A stretch of DNA of 64,000 nucleotides from Paractinoplanes ovalisporus (GCF_016834655.1 NZ_JAENHP010000017.1:62001-126000), one strand, 5' to 3'. Positions 40,300-50,067 are shown, counted from the first letter of the stretch. Notes: generated by a model not told the origin, from the sequence alone. Numbers and translations are program-made.

Positions 40300-41130
40300 T
40301 CACCCCTTCAGGCCGCTGGTGTTGATGCCCTCGACCAGCAGCCGCTGGAAGGCCACGAAGAACAGGAACACCGGGATCAGCGAGAGCAGCGACATCGCGA
40401 ACATCGGACCGACCGCGCTTTCGCTGGTGGAGTCGATGAACAGGGTCAGCGCCACCGGAGCCGTGTAGTCCTTGAGCTCGGACAGGAAGACCAGCTGGCG
40501 GAAGAAGTCGTTCCAGGTCCAGATGAACGAGAAGATCGCCGTGGTGACCAGGGCCGGGCGGGACAGCGGCAGGATGACGTGCCGGAAGATCCCGTACGGG
40601 GAAGCGCCGTCGATCACCGCCGCCTCGTCGAGCTCGCGGGGGATGCCGCGCATGAACTGGACGATCAGGAACACGAAGAAGGCCTCGGTGGCCAGGAACG
40701 CCGGCACCAGCAGCGGCAGGTAGGGCCAGTCGCCGCCGACCCAGCCCAGGGTCCGGAACAGGATGTACTGCGGGATGATCAGCACGTGGCCGGGCAGCAG
40801 CAGCGTGCCGATCATCAGGGCGAACCACACGCCGCGCAGGCGGAACCGCAGACGGCCCAGCGCGTACGCCGCGAGCAGGCACGAGATCGTGTTGCCGGCC
40901 ACGGTCAGCAGCGAGACGAGCGCGCTGTTGAGGAAGAAGCGGCCGAAGCTGACGTCGAACTTGGTCCAGCCCTCGGCGAAGTTGCCGGGGGTGAACTCGC
41001 GCGGGATCAACCCGATGTTGTTGACGATCTCGGACGGCGACTTGACCGAGGTGCCGACCATCCACACCAACGGGTAGAGCACGACCGCGAGGATCAACAG
41101 CAGAGCGAGAAGCCGTACGTACGAACGCAT
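40300..41130 (-). CDS. Carbohydrate ABC transporter permease (MalG type)
   Basis: 276 residues, six membrane helices. The EAA loop that contacts the ATPase reads ELDEAAVIDGASPYGIFRHVILPLSRPA. The family C-terminus (VEGINTSGLKG) is intact. ATG 41130 shares one base with the stop of the upstream permease gene (TGATG), so translation is coupled. There is no ATPase gene in the operon; as in many actinomycetes, a shared MsiK-type ATPase encoded elsewhere would energise it. Confidence 0.92.
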   Translation of the reverse strand: MRSYVRLLALLLILAVVLYPLVWMVGTSVKSPSEIVNNIGLIPREFTPGNFAEGWTKFDVSFGRFFLNSALVSLLTVAGNTISCLLAAYALGRLRFRLRGVWFALMIGTLLLPGHVLIIPQYILFRTLGWVGGDWPYLPLLVPAFLATEAFFVFLIVQFMRGIPRELDEAAVIDGASPYGIFRHVILPLSRPALVTTAIFSFIWTWNDFFRQLVFLSELKDYTAPVALTLFIDSTSESAVGPMFAMSLLSLIPVFLFFVAFQRLLVEGINTSGLKG

Positions 41131-42095
41131 CACCGCTCCTCGTTGTCGGAGTAGTGGACCCAGAAGCGGCCCGTGGAGAACAGCACGACCGTGATGGCTC
41201 CGATCACGAGCAGGAAGACCCACGCCATGGCCGACGCGTAGCCCATGTCCAGCTCGACGAATCCCTTGATGTAGAGGTTCAGCGTGTACATGAGGGTGGA
41301 GTCGACCGGGCCGCCGGTGCCGTTGGAGAGCACGAAGGCCGACGTGAAGCCCTGGAACCCGTTGATCGTCTCGAGGACCAGGTTGAAGAAGATGACCGGC
41401 GAGAGCATCGGCAGCGTGATGTGCACGAACTTGCGCCACGGGCTGGCGCCGTCGACCGACGCCGCCTCGTAGAGCTCGGACGGCACCTGCTTGAGGCCGG
41501 CCAGGAAGATCACCATGGGGGCGCCGAACTGCCAGACCGCGAGCAGGATCAGCGTGTACAGCGCCCAGTCGGGGTCGTTGACCCAGGGCAGGCCCTCGAT
41601 GCCGAACAGCGCGAGGAACGAGTTGAACGCGCCCTCGCGGTTGAACATGCTGACCCACACGATGGCCAGGGCGACACTGCCGCCGAGCAGCGACGGCAGG
41701 TAGAACAGGCCGCGGAACACCGAGATGCCGCGCATGGTGCGGTTCAGCAGCATGGCGACGCCGAGCGCGGCGGCCAGCTTCAGGGGCACCGCGACCAGCG
41801 CGAAGGTGATGGTCACGGTGACCGCGTGCCAGTAGGACTGGTCGGCGGTGAACATGCGCCGGTAGTTGTCGAACCCGACCCAGCTCGCGTCGCCCAGCGA
41901 GATCAGCGGGCTGTAGTCGGTGAAGCTCAGGTAGAGCGAGATGAGCATCGGGACCGCCGTGATGCCGAGCAGGCCCAGCAGCCACGGGGACAGGAAGACG
42001 TATCCGGCCAGGTTCTCCCGGCGCCGGCGGACCCGCCGCCCCGGCCGGTGAGCGGCGGGGGCAGCGGGGTCGCGGGTCAAAGTCGAGGCGGTCAC
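41130..42095 (-). CDS. Carbohydrate ABC transporter permease (MalF type)
   Basis: 321 residues. After a basic N-terminus (GRRVRRRREN), six helices follow, with the EAA loop ELYEAASVDGASPWRKFVHITLPMLSP. GTG 42095 overlaps the stop of the solute-binding protein gene by four bases (GTGA). It pairs with the MalG-type permease to form the membrane channel. Confidence 0.92.
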   Translation of the reverse strand: MTASTLTRDPAAPAAHRPGRRVRRRRENLAGYVFLSPWLLGLLGITAVPMLISLYLSFTDYSPLISLGDASWVGFDNYRRMFTADQSYWHAVTVTITFALVAVPLKLAAALGVAMLLNRTMRGISVFRGLFYLPSLLGGSVALAIVWVSMFNREGAFNSFLALFGIEGLPWVNDPDWALYTLILLAVWQFGAPMVIFLAGLKQVPSELYEAASVDGASPWRKFVHITLPMLSPVIFFNLVLETINGFQGFTSAFVLSNGTGGPVDSTLMYTLNLYIKGFVELDMGYASAMAWVFLLVIGAITVVLFSTGRFWVHYSDNEER

Positions 42096-43411
42096 GAGGC
42101 GCCGATCGCCGCCTTGGCGGCCGAGACGTACGCCGCGGCGGCCTGCTCCGGGGTCTGCCGGCCGTAGACGACCTCTTCGGCCACCCGGACCAGCTCGGAG
42201 CGCACCTTGCTGTGGCCCTGCGGCGGCACGGTCGGCGGGTTCGGCCCGAACTGCTTGCCCAGCTCGTCCTGGACGGCGATGGTCTGCTTCATGTTGGGGT
42301 CGGTCACGCTGGCCGCGATCTGCGCCCGGATGTCGGTGTTGGGCGGCAGGCCACGGTCGGTGCCGAGGATCTTCGCCGCGTCCGGGTCGTTGGCCAGGAA
42401 GTTGATCACGTCGACCGCGACGTCCTTGTTCTTGCTGCCGCGGAACGCCGAGAAGTAGAGCGACGCGCGCGCCCACTGCACCTTGGAGTCACCCGGGTAG
42501 GCCATCAGGCCCAGCTCGTCCTCGGTGTTCTTCTTCAGCTCGGGCATCTGGTTGGTCCAGACCCACGACGTGCCGGCCTTGCCGGTCACGATCAGCTGCT
42601 TGCTGACGTCGCTGGCGTTGCCCTCGTGGATCACGTCCGGGGTCGGCGTGGCCCCCTTGGCGCGGGCGTCCTTCCAGAGCGTGAACCACTTGGTCATGTC
42701 GGCCTCGTCGAAGCCGAGCTGCTTGCCGGAGTAGAGGTCCTTGCCGTTCTGCCGCAGGTAGACCCAGAGCGCCTGGTAGACCGCGCTCGCGTCCTGGGTG
42801 CCGGGCAGCTTGGACACCTTGGTCACGTTGGCCGCCCAGTCGATGAACTCCTCCCAGCTCATGCCGGTCTTGGGCTCGGGCAGCTTGAACTTTTCGAGCA
42901 GCGTCTTGTTGTAGACCAGGCCCTGGGTGTTCTCGCCCATGGCGACGCCGGCCAGCTTGCCGTCGACCTCGCCGTACTTGCGCAGGCTCTCGGGGAACTT
43001 GCTGACGTCGAGCTTGCCGTTCTGCGTGTACGGGGTCAGGTCGAGCGTGACGCCCCGACCCGCGTACTCGGAGATGTAGTTGTCGTCGATCTGGAAGATG
43101 TCGGGCGCGTTGCCACCGGCCGTGAGGGTGGCCAGCTTGTCGAAGTAGCCCTGGTTTCCCTGCCAGGTCTTCTTGAACGTGACGTCCGGGTGTTTCTGGG
43201 TGTAGAGCGCGAGCGCCTGGTCGGTGAGTTCGGCGCGTTTCTCCGCACCCCACCAGAAGATCGACAGTTCGGTCTTGCCACCACTGGAGGAATCATCGTC
43301 GCCGCAGGCTGCGGCGCCGCCGAGCAGAAGGGGAACGGTAAGGGCGGCGGCGAGTAACCGGCGCCGGGTAGTACGTTGAGCGGGCGTGCCCGCTCTCGGG
43401 TTGGGCTCCAT
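42092..43411 (-). CDS. ABC transporter solute-binding lipoprotein
   Basis: 439 residues, family 1 (MalE-like) binding protein. The N-terminus has a TTRRRLLA stretch compatible with Tat export, a hydrophobic core and a lipobox ending AAAC with the lipid-bearing Cys at 36, followed by a Ser/Asp linker. The mature part starts ELSIFWWGAEKRAEL and has the family's ligand-binding pattern. It captures the sugar outside the cell. ATG 43411 has TAGGAGAAG upstream. It lies 14 bases after the LacI gene, in the same operon. Confidence 0.92.
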   Translation of the reverse strand: MEPNPRAGTPAQRTTRRRLLAAALTVPLLLGGAAACGDDDSSSGGKTELSIFWWGAEKRAELTDQALALYTQKHPDVTFKKTWQGNQGYFDKLATLTAGGNAPDIFQIDDNYISEYAGRGVTLDLTPYTQNGKLDVSKFPESLRKYGEVDGKLAGVAMGENTQGLVYNKTLLEKFKLPEPKTGMSWEEFIDWAANVTKVSKLPGTQDASAVYQALWVYLRQNGKDLYSGKQLGFDEADMTKWFTLWKDARAKGATPTPDVIHEGNASDVSKQLIVTGKAGTSWVWTNQMPELKKNTEDELGLMAYPGDSKVQWARASLYFSAFRGSKNKDVAVDVINFLANDPDAAKILGTDRGLPPNTDIRAQIAASVTDPNMKQTIAVQDELGKQFGPNPPTVPPQGHSKVRSELVRVAEEVVYGRQTPEQAAAAYVSAAKAAIGAS

Positions 43412-43425
43412 GACGCTTCTCCTAA

Positions 43426-44460
43426 TCAGGAAGCGACACCTCCGGGGGCGTTCACGTCGCCCGGGTCCGCAGGGCTGTGCGGACCCGGGCCCCGCCCCGT
43501 CGAGTCGCGTATGACCAGTTCGGTCTGCAGATGTATCTGGGCGGTGGTGCGACGGTCGTCGCCATGCGCGAGGAGCATGTCGACGGCCGCCCGACCAGCG
43601 GCGGCGGTGGGGGTCGCCACCGTGGTCAGCTTCGGACGGGTGAGCCGGCTGAGCATGATGTCGTCGATCCCGACGACGCTGACGTCGGCGGGCACGCGTG
43701 CCCCGGCGGCCAGCAGACCCTCGATGAGACCGATCGCCATGAGGTCGTTGTAGGCGAGCACGGCGGTGGCGCCGGCCCGCAGCACGTCCTCGGCGATCGT
43801 GAGCCCGCCGACCTCGGTCGGCGGGTTGGGGCCGATGATGGTGAGCTCGGCCCCGCCGGCCTTCGCGGTCGCGGCCGCCGACCGCCGGATCTCCCGGCTG
43901 GTCCACGAGCCGCGGGGGCCGCTGAGCAGCGCGACCCGGCGATGGCCGAGCGCGACGAGGTGCTCGATCGCGATGCGGGCGCCGCGGGCGACGTCCATCA
44001 CGACGGCCGGGATGCCGGCGATCTGCCGGTTCACCACGACCAGCGGCACCTCGCGGCTGAGCTGCTCGATCAGCGTGTTGCTCATCCGGGGGCTGACGAG
44101 CAGCACGCCGTCGACCTGCTTGGCCAGGGCGCGCACCACCTCTTCCTCGACGGCCGCGTCCTCGTTGGTGTCGGCCACGAAGATGTGGTGGTCGTGCTTG
44201 CGGGCCTGGCTCTCGGCCGCCTTGATCAGCGGCGGGAAGAACGGGTTGGCGATGTCGGCCACGATCAGGCCGATGTTGTAGGTGCGGCCGGTGATGAGCG
44301 CGCGGGCGGCCCGGTTGGGCCGGTATCCCAGTTGCTCGGCGCAGGCCAGCACGCGACTGCGGGTGTTCGGGTTGACCAGGTGCGGGGCCGAGAACGTGCG
44401 GGACACGGTGGAGATGTGCACGCCGGACGCCCGCGCGACGTCGCGAATGGTGACGGCCAT
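43426..44460 (-). CDS. LacI-family repressor of the uronate locus
   Basis: 344 residues. The DNA-binding head is intact (TIRDVARASGVHISTVSRTFS, then the hinge YRPNRAARALITG). A periplasmic-binding-protein-like effector domain follows (GLIVADIANPFFPPL, VVGIDDIMLSRLTRP). ATG 44460 has AGGAGG seven bases upstream. It is the first gene of the transporter operon and is divergent from the catabolic operon. Two palindromes in the intergenic region (44523 and 44573) are candidate sites for it, so it probably controls both operons. Confidence 0.92.
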   Translation of the reverse strand: MAVTIRDVARASGVHISTVSRTFSAPHLVNPNTRSRVLACAEQLGYRPNRAARALITGRTYNIGLIVADIANPFFPPLIKAAESQARKHDHHIFVADTNEDAAVEEEVVRALAKQVDGVLLVSPRMSNTLIEQLSREVPLVVVNRQIAGIPAVVMDVARGARIAIEHLVALGHRRVALLSGPRGSWTSREIRRSAAATAKAGGAELTIIGPNPPTEVGGLTIAEDVLRAGATAVLAYNDLMAIGLIEGLLAAGARVPADVSVVGIDDIMLSRLTRPKLTTVATPTAAAGRAAVDMLLAHGDDRRTTAQIHLQTELVIRDSTGRGPGPHSPADPGDVNAPGGVAS

Positions 44461-44522
44461 GCGGACCTCCTCTGTGGACGACGTGGGTGGTGTGGCCCCG
44501 GTCACGTGATGACAGCCATTAA

Positions 44523-44536
44523 TGCAAGCGGTTGCA
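44523..44536. promoter_or_regulatory. LacI-type operator 1 of the uronate locus
   Basis: TGCAAGCGGTTGCA, an inverted repeat with the central CG and flanking AA/TT typical of LacI/GalR sites. It is 62 bases upstream of the LacI start codon, in the right place to repress the lacI-transporter operon. Confidence 0.65.
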
Positions 44537-44572
44537 CGCAAGTCAATGGGTGAGAGTTACGAAAACATTGCA

Positions 44573-44586
44573 TGGGAGCGCTCCGC
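44573..44586. promoter_or_regulatory. CebR-like operator 2 of the uronate locus
   Basis: TGGGAGCGCTCCGC matches 12 of 14 bases of the CebR box and shares its core with the site at 26846. It lies about 107 bases upstream of the first catabolic gene. Its sequence differs from operator 1, which suggests two different LacI-family proteins act here. Confidence 0.55.
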
Positions 44587-44692
44587 ACGCACTCTTAATT
44601 GGGCAAATCACCACCAAGTACCACGTGGTCATTGACGCCCGGAAATCGATCTGTCTAACTTCCCTGCAAACCTTTGCCGCCGGGAGGCCCCC

Positions 44693-45931
44693 ATGCGCCG
44701 CATCGCTGTGATCGGCACCGGCTCGCGTGCCGAGATGTTCATCCGCGCGGTCACCGACGACCACGCCGACACCGCCGAGCTGGTCGCCCTGGCCGACGTC
44801 AACCAGTCCCGCATGGACGTCCACAACGGCTGGCTGAAGCGGCCCGTGCCGACCTACCAGGCCGCCGACCTGGCTCGGATGCTGGACGAGCAACGCGTGG
44901 ACGAACTGATCGTGACCAGCGTGGACAGCACCCACGCGGGCCACATCGTCACCGCCCTCGAGGCCGGCTGCGACGTCATCACCGAGAAGCCGATGACCGT
45001 CGACGCGCCCAGCTGCGAACGCATCCTCGACGCCGTCGAGCGCACCGGCCGCCGGGTGCAGGTCGCCTTCAACTACCGGTTCAACCCGGTGCACGAGGTG
45101 GTGCGCACCCTGCTGGCCGGTGGGGAGATCGGCGAGATCGGCTCGGTCCACTTCGAGTGGATGCTCGACGTGCGGCACGGCGCCGACTACTTCCGCCGCT
45201 GGCACCGCGACAAGGCCAACTCGGGCGGCCTGCTCGTGCACAAGTCGGGCCACCACTTCGACCTGGTCAACTGGTGGCTGGGCGCCGCGCCGTTCGAGGT
45301 CTTCGCGTCGGGGCGGCTGTTCTTCTACGGCGACCGGGGGCGGGGCCGGGGGCTCGACGACGAGCGGTTCACGCTCGACCTCACGGCCGACCCGAGACTG
45401 GAGGCGCTCTATGAGGAGCCGTCAGCTGAGGACGGCTACCGCCGCGACCAGGACGTCTTCGCGCCCGGTGTGACGATCGAGGACGACCTGGCCGTGCTGG
45501 TCCGCTATGACACCGGCGCCACGATGACCTACCACCTCACCGCGTACGCGCCCTGGGAGGGCTACCGGCTGATGGTCAACGGCAGCAAGGGCCGGCTCGA
45601 GCTCGAGGTCGTCGAGAGCGACCACGTCAGCCCGGCGGCGTCCGGGATGGTCAAGCACGGCGCCAGCCCCGAGTCGGGCTCGGTGCGGCTGACCATCCGG
45701 CCGTACTGGACACCGCCGTACGCGGTCGAACTGCAACCGGTCGAACGCGAGGGCCACGGTGGGGCCGACAAGCGGATGACCGGCGTGCTGCTCGGCGGCC
45801 AGACCGACCCGATGAACCGCTCCGCGACCGCCCGCGACGGCACCCTGGCCCTGCTCACCGGGCTCGCCGCCAACCAGAGCCTGCGGGACGCGGCGCCGGT
45901 GCGGGTCGACGATCTGCTCAAGAAGGAGTAA
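44693..45931 (+). CDS. Gfo/Idh/MocA-family oxidoreductase
   Basis: 412 residues. An N-terminal Rossmann fold (VIGTGSRAEMFI) and the EKPMT motif (about residue 99) whose Lys is catalytic in the family. The C-terminal sheet domain holds RRWHRDKANSGGLLVHKSGHHFDLVNWWLG with the conserved His pair. It oxidises or reduces a sugar or sugar acid with NAD(P). GGGAGG precedes ATG 44693. First gene of a five-gene rightward operon for sugar-acid breakdown. Confidence 0.9.
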   Translation: MRRIAVIGTGSRAEMFIRAVTDDHADTAELVALADVNQSRMDVHNGWLKRPVPTYQAADLARMLDEQRVDELIVTSVDSTHAGHIVTALEAGCDVITEKPMTVDAPSCERILDAVERTGRRVQVAFNYRFNPVHEVVRTLLAGGEIGEIGSVHFEWMLDVRHGADYFRRWHRDKANSGGLLVHKSGHHFDLVNWWLGAAPFEVFASGRLFFYGDRGRGRGLDDERFTLDLTADPRLEALYEEPSAEDGYRRDQDVFAPGVTIEDDLAVLVRYDTGATMTYHLTAYAPWEGYRLMVNGSKGRLELEVVESDHVSPAASGMVKHGASPESGSVRLTIRPYWTPPYAVELQPVEREGHGGADKRMTGVLLGGQTDPMNRSATARDGTLALLTGLAANQSLRDAAPVRVDDLLKKE

Positions 45932-45935
45932 CCCC

Positions 45936-47348
45936 GTGCCCGACCCCATCTTCGTCACCGATCCGCGGCACGCCGGCATCGCCCGCGACCTGTACGCGGT
46001 GGCGCGCGACCTGCCGCTGATCAGCCCGCACGGGCACGTCGACCCGGCGCTGCTGGCCGACGACGAACCGTTCGGAGATCCGGCCCGGCTGCTGATCGTC
46101 CCCGACCACTACGTCACGCGCATGCTGCTCAGCCAGGGCATCCCGCCCGACCGGCTGGGCGTTCCCCGACGCGACGGCGGCCCGGTCGAGACCGATCCCC
46201 GCGCGATCTGGCGCCTGCTCGCCGCGAACTGGCACCTGTTCCGAGGCACCCCGTCCCGGCTGTGGCTGGAGCAGACGTTCCGTACGGTCTTCCAGGTCGA
46301 CACTCCCCTGACCACCGAGACCGCGGACGAGGTGTACGACGCGATCGCCGCGCGGCTGGCCGAGCCCGGGTTCCGCCCGCGGGCGCTGTTCGAGCGGTTC
46401 GGCATCGAGGTGCTGGCCACCACCGAGTCGCCCACCGACGACCTCGCGCGGCACGCCAAGCTCGCCGCCGACGGGTGGGGCGGTCCGGGCGGCCGGGTGA
46501 TCACCACCTTCCGGCCGGACGACGTGGTCGACCTGGAACGCGACGGCTGGGCCGGCAACGTGGCGCGGATGGGCGAACTGGCCGGGGAGGACACGGGCAC
46601 GTACGACGGGTATCTCTCGGCGCTGCGCCGGCGGCGGGAAGCCTTCATCGAGGCCGGCGCCACCTCGTCCGACCACGGGCACCCCACCGCCCGTACGGTG
46701 GCGCTCTCCCCCACCGAAGCCGCGCGGCTCTACGAACGCGGGTTGCGCGGGGAGGCGACCGCCGACGACGCCGAGACCTTCCGGGGGCACATGATCCTCG
46801 AGTTCGCGCGCATGTCGATCGACGACGGCCTGGTCATGCAACTGCACCCGGGCGCGTCGCGCGACCACAACCGGGTCCTGTTCGCCGCGCACGGCCGGGA
46901 TGTGGGCGGCGACATCCCGCAGGCGACCGGGTACGTCCACGCTCTGCGGCCGCTCCTGGATGCGTACGGGATGGAACCGCGCCTTCGCGTCGTGCTGTAC
47001 ACGCTGGACGAGACGGCGTTCAGCCGGGAGCTGGCCCCGCTCGCCGGCGGATACCCGGCGCTGTTCCTGGGCGCGCCGTGGTGGTTCCTCGACACGCCCG
47101 ACGCCATGCGCCGGTTCCGGGAGGCGGTCACCGACTCGGCCGGCTTCTACAACACGGCGGGATTCGTCGACGACACACGGGCTTTCTGTTCCATTCCCGT
47201 ACGCCATGACGTCGCGCGCCGGGTCGACGCCGCCTACCTGGCCTCGCTCGTCGTGCAGGACCGCCTGCCGTTCGGCGAAGCGGCCGAGACGATGGCCGAC
47301 CTGGCCTACCACCTGCCCAAGCGCATCTTCAAGCTGGAGAAGTCATGA
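45936..47348 (+). CDS. uxaC: Glucuronate (uronate) isomerase
   Basis: 470 residues. The amidohydrolase-type metal motif SPHGHVDP is at residues 30-37. DHYVTRMLLSQG, the W-R-L-L-A-A-N-W-H-L-F-R-G-T-P block and ETTESPTDDL-like TTESPTDD are family signatures. It converts D-glucuronate to D-fructuronate or D-galacturonate to D-tagaturonate, the entry step of the Ashwell pathway. GTG start four bases after the upstream stop, with AAGGAG inside the end of the previous gene. Its end overlaps the next start by four bases. Confidence 0.92.
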   Translation: MPDPIFVTDPRHAGIARDLYAVARDLPLISPHGHVDPALLADDEPFGDPARLLIVPDHYVTRMLLSQGIPPDRLGVPRRDGGPVETDPRAIWRLLAANWHLFRGTPSRLWLEQTFRTVFQVDTPLTTETADEVYDAIAARLAEPGFRPRALFERFGIEVLATTESPTDDLARHAKLAADGWGGPGGRVITTFRPDDVVDLERDGWAGNVARMGELAGEDTGTYDGYLSALRRRREAFIEAGATSSDHGHPTARTVALSPTEAARLYERGLRGEATADDAETFRGHMILEFARMSIDDGLVMQLHPGASRDHNRVLFAAHGRDVGGDIPQATGYVHALRPLLDAYGMEPRLRVVLYTLDETAFSRELAPLAGGYPALFLGAPWWFLDTPDAMRRFREAVTDSAGFYNTAGFVDDTRAFCSIPVRHDVARRVDAAYLASLVVQDRLPFGEAAETMADLAYHLPKRIFKLEKS

Positions 47349-48622
47349 CCACCATCACGGGCGTCGACGTGCACGACGTGCGGTTCCCGACCGCCGAGGC
47401 GGGCGACGGATCCGACTCGATCAACCGGGGCGACTACTCGGCCACGTACGTCGAACTGAGCACCGACGCGGGGGTGACCGGCACCGGCTTCACCTTCACC
47501 AACGGGCAGGGGAACGAGATCACCTGCGCGGCCGTACGGGCTCTGGCTCCTTCTCTGATCGGTGTGGACCTGGCTGGTGACCCGTTGGAGTTTCTCCGCT
47601 CGCTGACCGCTCATCCGCAGCTGCGGTGGATCGGGCCCGAGAAGGGGGCGCTGCATATGGCGACCGGGGCCGTGGTGAATGCCGCCTGGGACGCCCGGGC
47701 CAAGGTGGCCGGTAAGCCGATGTGGGAGTTCTTGGCTTTTTCGTCGACAGAAGACCTTGTCGCCTGCGTGGACTTTCGGCACATTTCGGACGCGCTCACG
47801 CCTTCCGAAGCGGCCGCGATTCTCGACAAGGGGCGGGTCGGTATCGAGGACCGGCTCTCGCTCCTCCGCGCCGACGGATTTCCGTCCTATACGACCAGCG
47901 TCGGCTGGCTCGGCTACCCCGACGACAAGGTGCGGGCGCTGACCAAGCAGGCGTACGCCGAAGGCTGGCGCGCGATGAAGATGAAGGTCGGCGGCCCGAT
48001 CGAGGACGACGTGCGGCGGGCCGGGATCATCCGCTCCGAGATCGGCCCCGACGCGCTGCTGATGATGGACGCCAACCAGATCTGGGGCGTCGACGAGGCG
48101 ATCGCGAACATGGCCCGGCTGGCCGAATTTGATCCCTATTGGATCGAGGAGCCGACCCATCCCGACGACGTGCTCGGCCACGCACGCATTCAACAAGCGG
48201 TTTCCCCCGTACGGGTCGCGACCGGCGAAGTGGCGGCCAACCGCGTCATCTTCAAGCAACTTCTGCAGGCGTCGGCGATCCGGGTGATGCAGGTCGACGC
48301 CTGCCGGGTCGCGGGCATCCCCGAGGTGCTGGCCGAGTTGCTGCTGGCCGCCAAGTTCGGGGTGCCGGTCTGCCCGCACTCGGGCGGGGTCGGGCTGTGC
48401 GAGCTGGTGCAGCACATCGCGATCTTCGACTACCTGCGGGTCGGGACGTCGCTGGACGGGCGCATGGTCGAGTACGTCGATCACCTGCACGAACACTTCG
48501 CGGACCCGGTGCGTACGCGGGAAGGCCGTTATCTCGTGCCCGACCAGCCCGGCTACAGCTCCGACATGCTCCCCGCCTCGATCGCCGAGTTCTCGTTCCC
48601 GGACGGCCCGGCATGGAACTGA
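47345..48622 (+). CDS. Enolase-superfamily dehydratase, L-fuconate dehydratase-like
   Basis: 425 residues. The catalytic set of the mandelate-racemase group is visible: KMKVG (KxK-type base), MDANQ, EEPTHPDD, ATGEV and the HSGGVGLCE loop with its His. The sequence follows L-fuconate dehydratase closely (VHDVRFPT start, LRWIGPEKG, TGAVVNAAWD, VDFRHISDALTP). Next to uronate isomerase and a fructuronate-reductase-like gene, it may instead fill the missing D-mannonate or altronate dehydratase step; that is inference. The ATG overlaps the uxaC stop (ATGA). Its last ten bases overlap the next gene. Confidence 0.88.
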   Translation: MTTITGVDVHDVRFPTAEAGDGSDSINRGDYSATYVELSTDAGVTGTGFTFTNGQGNEITCAAVRALAPSLIGVDLAGDPLEFLRSLTAHPQLRWIGPEKGALHMATGAVVNAAWDARAKVAGKPMWEFLAFSSTEDLVACVDFRHISDALTPSEAAAILDKGRVGIEDRLSLLRADGFPSYTTSVGWLGYPDDKVRALTKQAYAEGWRAMKMKVGGPIEDDVRRAGIIRSEIGPDALLMMDANQIWGVDEAIANMARLAEFDPYWIEEPTHPDDVLGHARIQQAVSPVRVATGEVAANRVIFKQLLQASAIRVMQVDACRVAGIPEVLAELLLAAKFGVPVCPHSGGVGLCELVQHIAIFDYLRVGTSLDGRMVEYVDHLHEHFADPVRTREGRYLVPDQPGYSSDMLPASIAEFSFPDGPAWN

Positions 48623-50067
48623 ACCGGGCCTCCCTCCCCCACGTGCCGGCCTCGTCCCGGCCCCGCATCGACGCGCCCGCCGCCGGGATCGTGCACCTCG
48701 GGCTGGGCGCGTTCCACCGCGCGCACCAGGCCGTCTTCACCGAGGACGCGATGGCCGCGGCCGGTGGCGACTGGGGCATCGTCGGTGTCGCGCCGCGCTC
48801 GCCGCAGGTCGTCGACGCCATGCGCGCTCAGGACGGGCTGTTCAGCGTCACCACGCTCGACCCGGCCGGCAACAGCACCCGGGTCGTCGGCTCGTCGGCC
48901 GGGCAGATGCGGGCCGCCGCCGACCCGGACGCCGTGGTGGCGCTGCTGGCCGACCCGGCAATCAAAATCGTCACGCTGACCGTGACCGAAAAGGGCTACA
49001 AGCTCGACGCGGCCACCGGACGGCTGCTGCTCGACGACGACCTGCGCGCCGACCTCGAGACCGGGCGGCCCCCGCAGACCGTGCCCGGCCTGCTGATCCG
49101 GGGGCTCTGCGCGCGGCGCAAAGCCGACGCCGGGCCGATCGCGCTGGCCAGTTGCGACAACCTGCCGGCCAATGGGCACCGGCTGCGCGGGCTGATCGAC
49201 AAGCTGGCGGCGGCCACCGCGATCGGCGACTGGGTGCGCGAGAGCGTCACGTTCCCCGGGTCGATGGTCGACCGGATCGTGCCGGCCACGACTCCCTCGA
49301 CGCTGGCGGAGGCGTTTTCGTCACTCGGCGTGCGGGACCGGGCGGCCGTTTCCGGCGAGCCGTACTCGGCGTGGGTGATCGAGGACAACTTCCCGGCCGG
49401 GCGGCCCGCGTGGGAGCGGGCCGGGGCGGTGATGACCGGTGACCCCCGCCCGTACGAGCGGTTGAAGCTGCGGACGCTCAACGGTGTGCACTCGGCGATC
49501 GCCTATCTGGGCGCGGTGGCCGGGCGGTCGACGATCGCGTCGTCGCTGGAGGTGCCGGGGATGCGCGAGGTCGTACGGCAGTACATCGCGTCCGACGTGG
49601 CACCCAGTTTTGTTCCGCCGTCCGGGGTCGACACCATCGCGTACGGGGAAGAGGTTTTGACCCGGTTCGCCAACCCGGCCATCGAATATCAGACCGTGCA
49701 GGTGGCGATGGACGGCTCGCAGAAGATGCCGCAGCGGGTGCTGCAGACGGTGCAGGACCGGCTGGCGGCCGGGGACGTGCCGCGCTGGGGTGCGCTGGTG
49801 GTGGCGGCGTGGATGCGGTTCGTGCAGGGCGTGTCCGACAACGGGCAGCCGCTGCCCTTGAACGATCCGTTGGCCGACCGGATCCGGGCCCGGCTCGCGG
49901 CGGCGCCCGACACTCCCGACGGCGTGGTCGGCGCACTGCTCGGGTTGGACACGGTGTTCACGCCCGCGCTGGCCGAGGACGATGCGTTGCGCGCTGTGCT
50001 GGTGGAGTGGTTGACCGCTTTCGACAAGCACGGCGTCGAGGCGACCCTGGTGGGGGCGCTTTCATGA
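48613..50067 (+). CDS. Mannitol dehydrogenase-family enzyme, fructuronate reductase-like
   Basis: 484 residues of the polyol-specific long-chain dehydrogenase family. HLGLGAFHRAHQA is the NAD-binding signature, TEKGY follows, and the C-terminal domain contains KLRTLNGVHSAIAYLG with the catalytic Lys and His-like residues. Members include fructuronate reductase (UxuB), tagaturonate reductase and mannitol dehydrogenase. Beside uxaC, reduction of fructuronate to mannonate is most likely. ATG 48613 lies inside the end of the previous gene. Its TGA is the first of three chained ATGA junctions. Confidence 0.88.
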   Translation: MELNRASLPHVPASSRPRIDAPAAGIVHLGLGAFHRAHQAVFTEDAMAAAGGDWGIVGVAPRSPQVVDAMRAQDGLFSVTTLDPAGNSTRVVGSSAGQMRAAADPDAVVALLADPAIKIVTLTVTEKGYKLDAATGRLLLDDDLRADLETGRPPQTVPGLLIRGLCARRKADAGPIALASCDNLPANGHRLRGLIDKLAAATAIGDWVRESVTFPGSMVDRIVPATTPSTLAEAFSSLGVRDRAAVSGEPYSAWVIEDNFPAGRPAWERAGAVMTGDPRPYERLKLRTLNGVHSAIAYLGAVAGRSTIASSLEVPGMREVVRQYIASDVAPSFVPPSGVDTIAYGEEVLTRFANPAIEYQTVQVAMDGSQKMPQRVLQTVQDRLAAGDVPRWGALVVAAWMRFVQGVSDNGQPLPLNDPLADRIRARLAAAPDTPDGVVGALLGLDTVFTPALAEDDALRAVLVEWLTAFDKHGVEATLVGALS

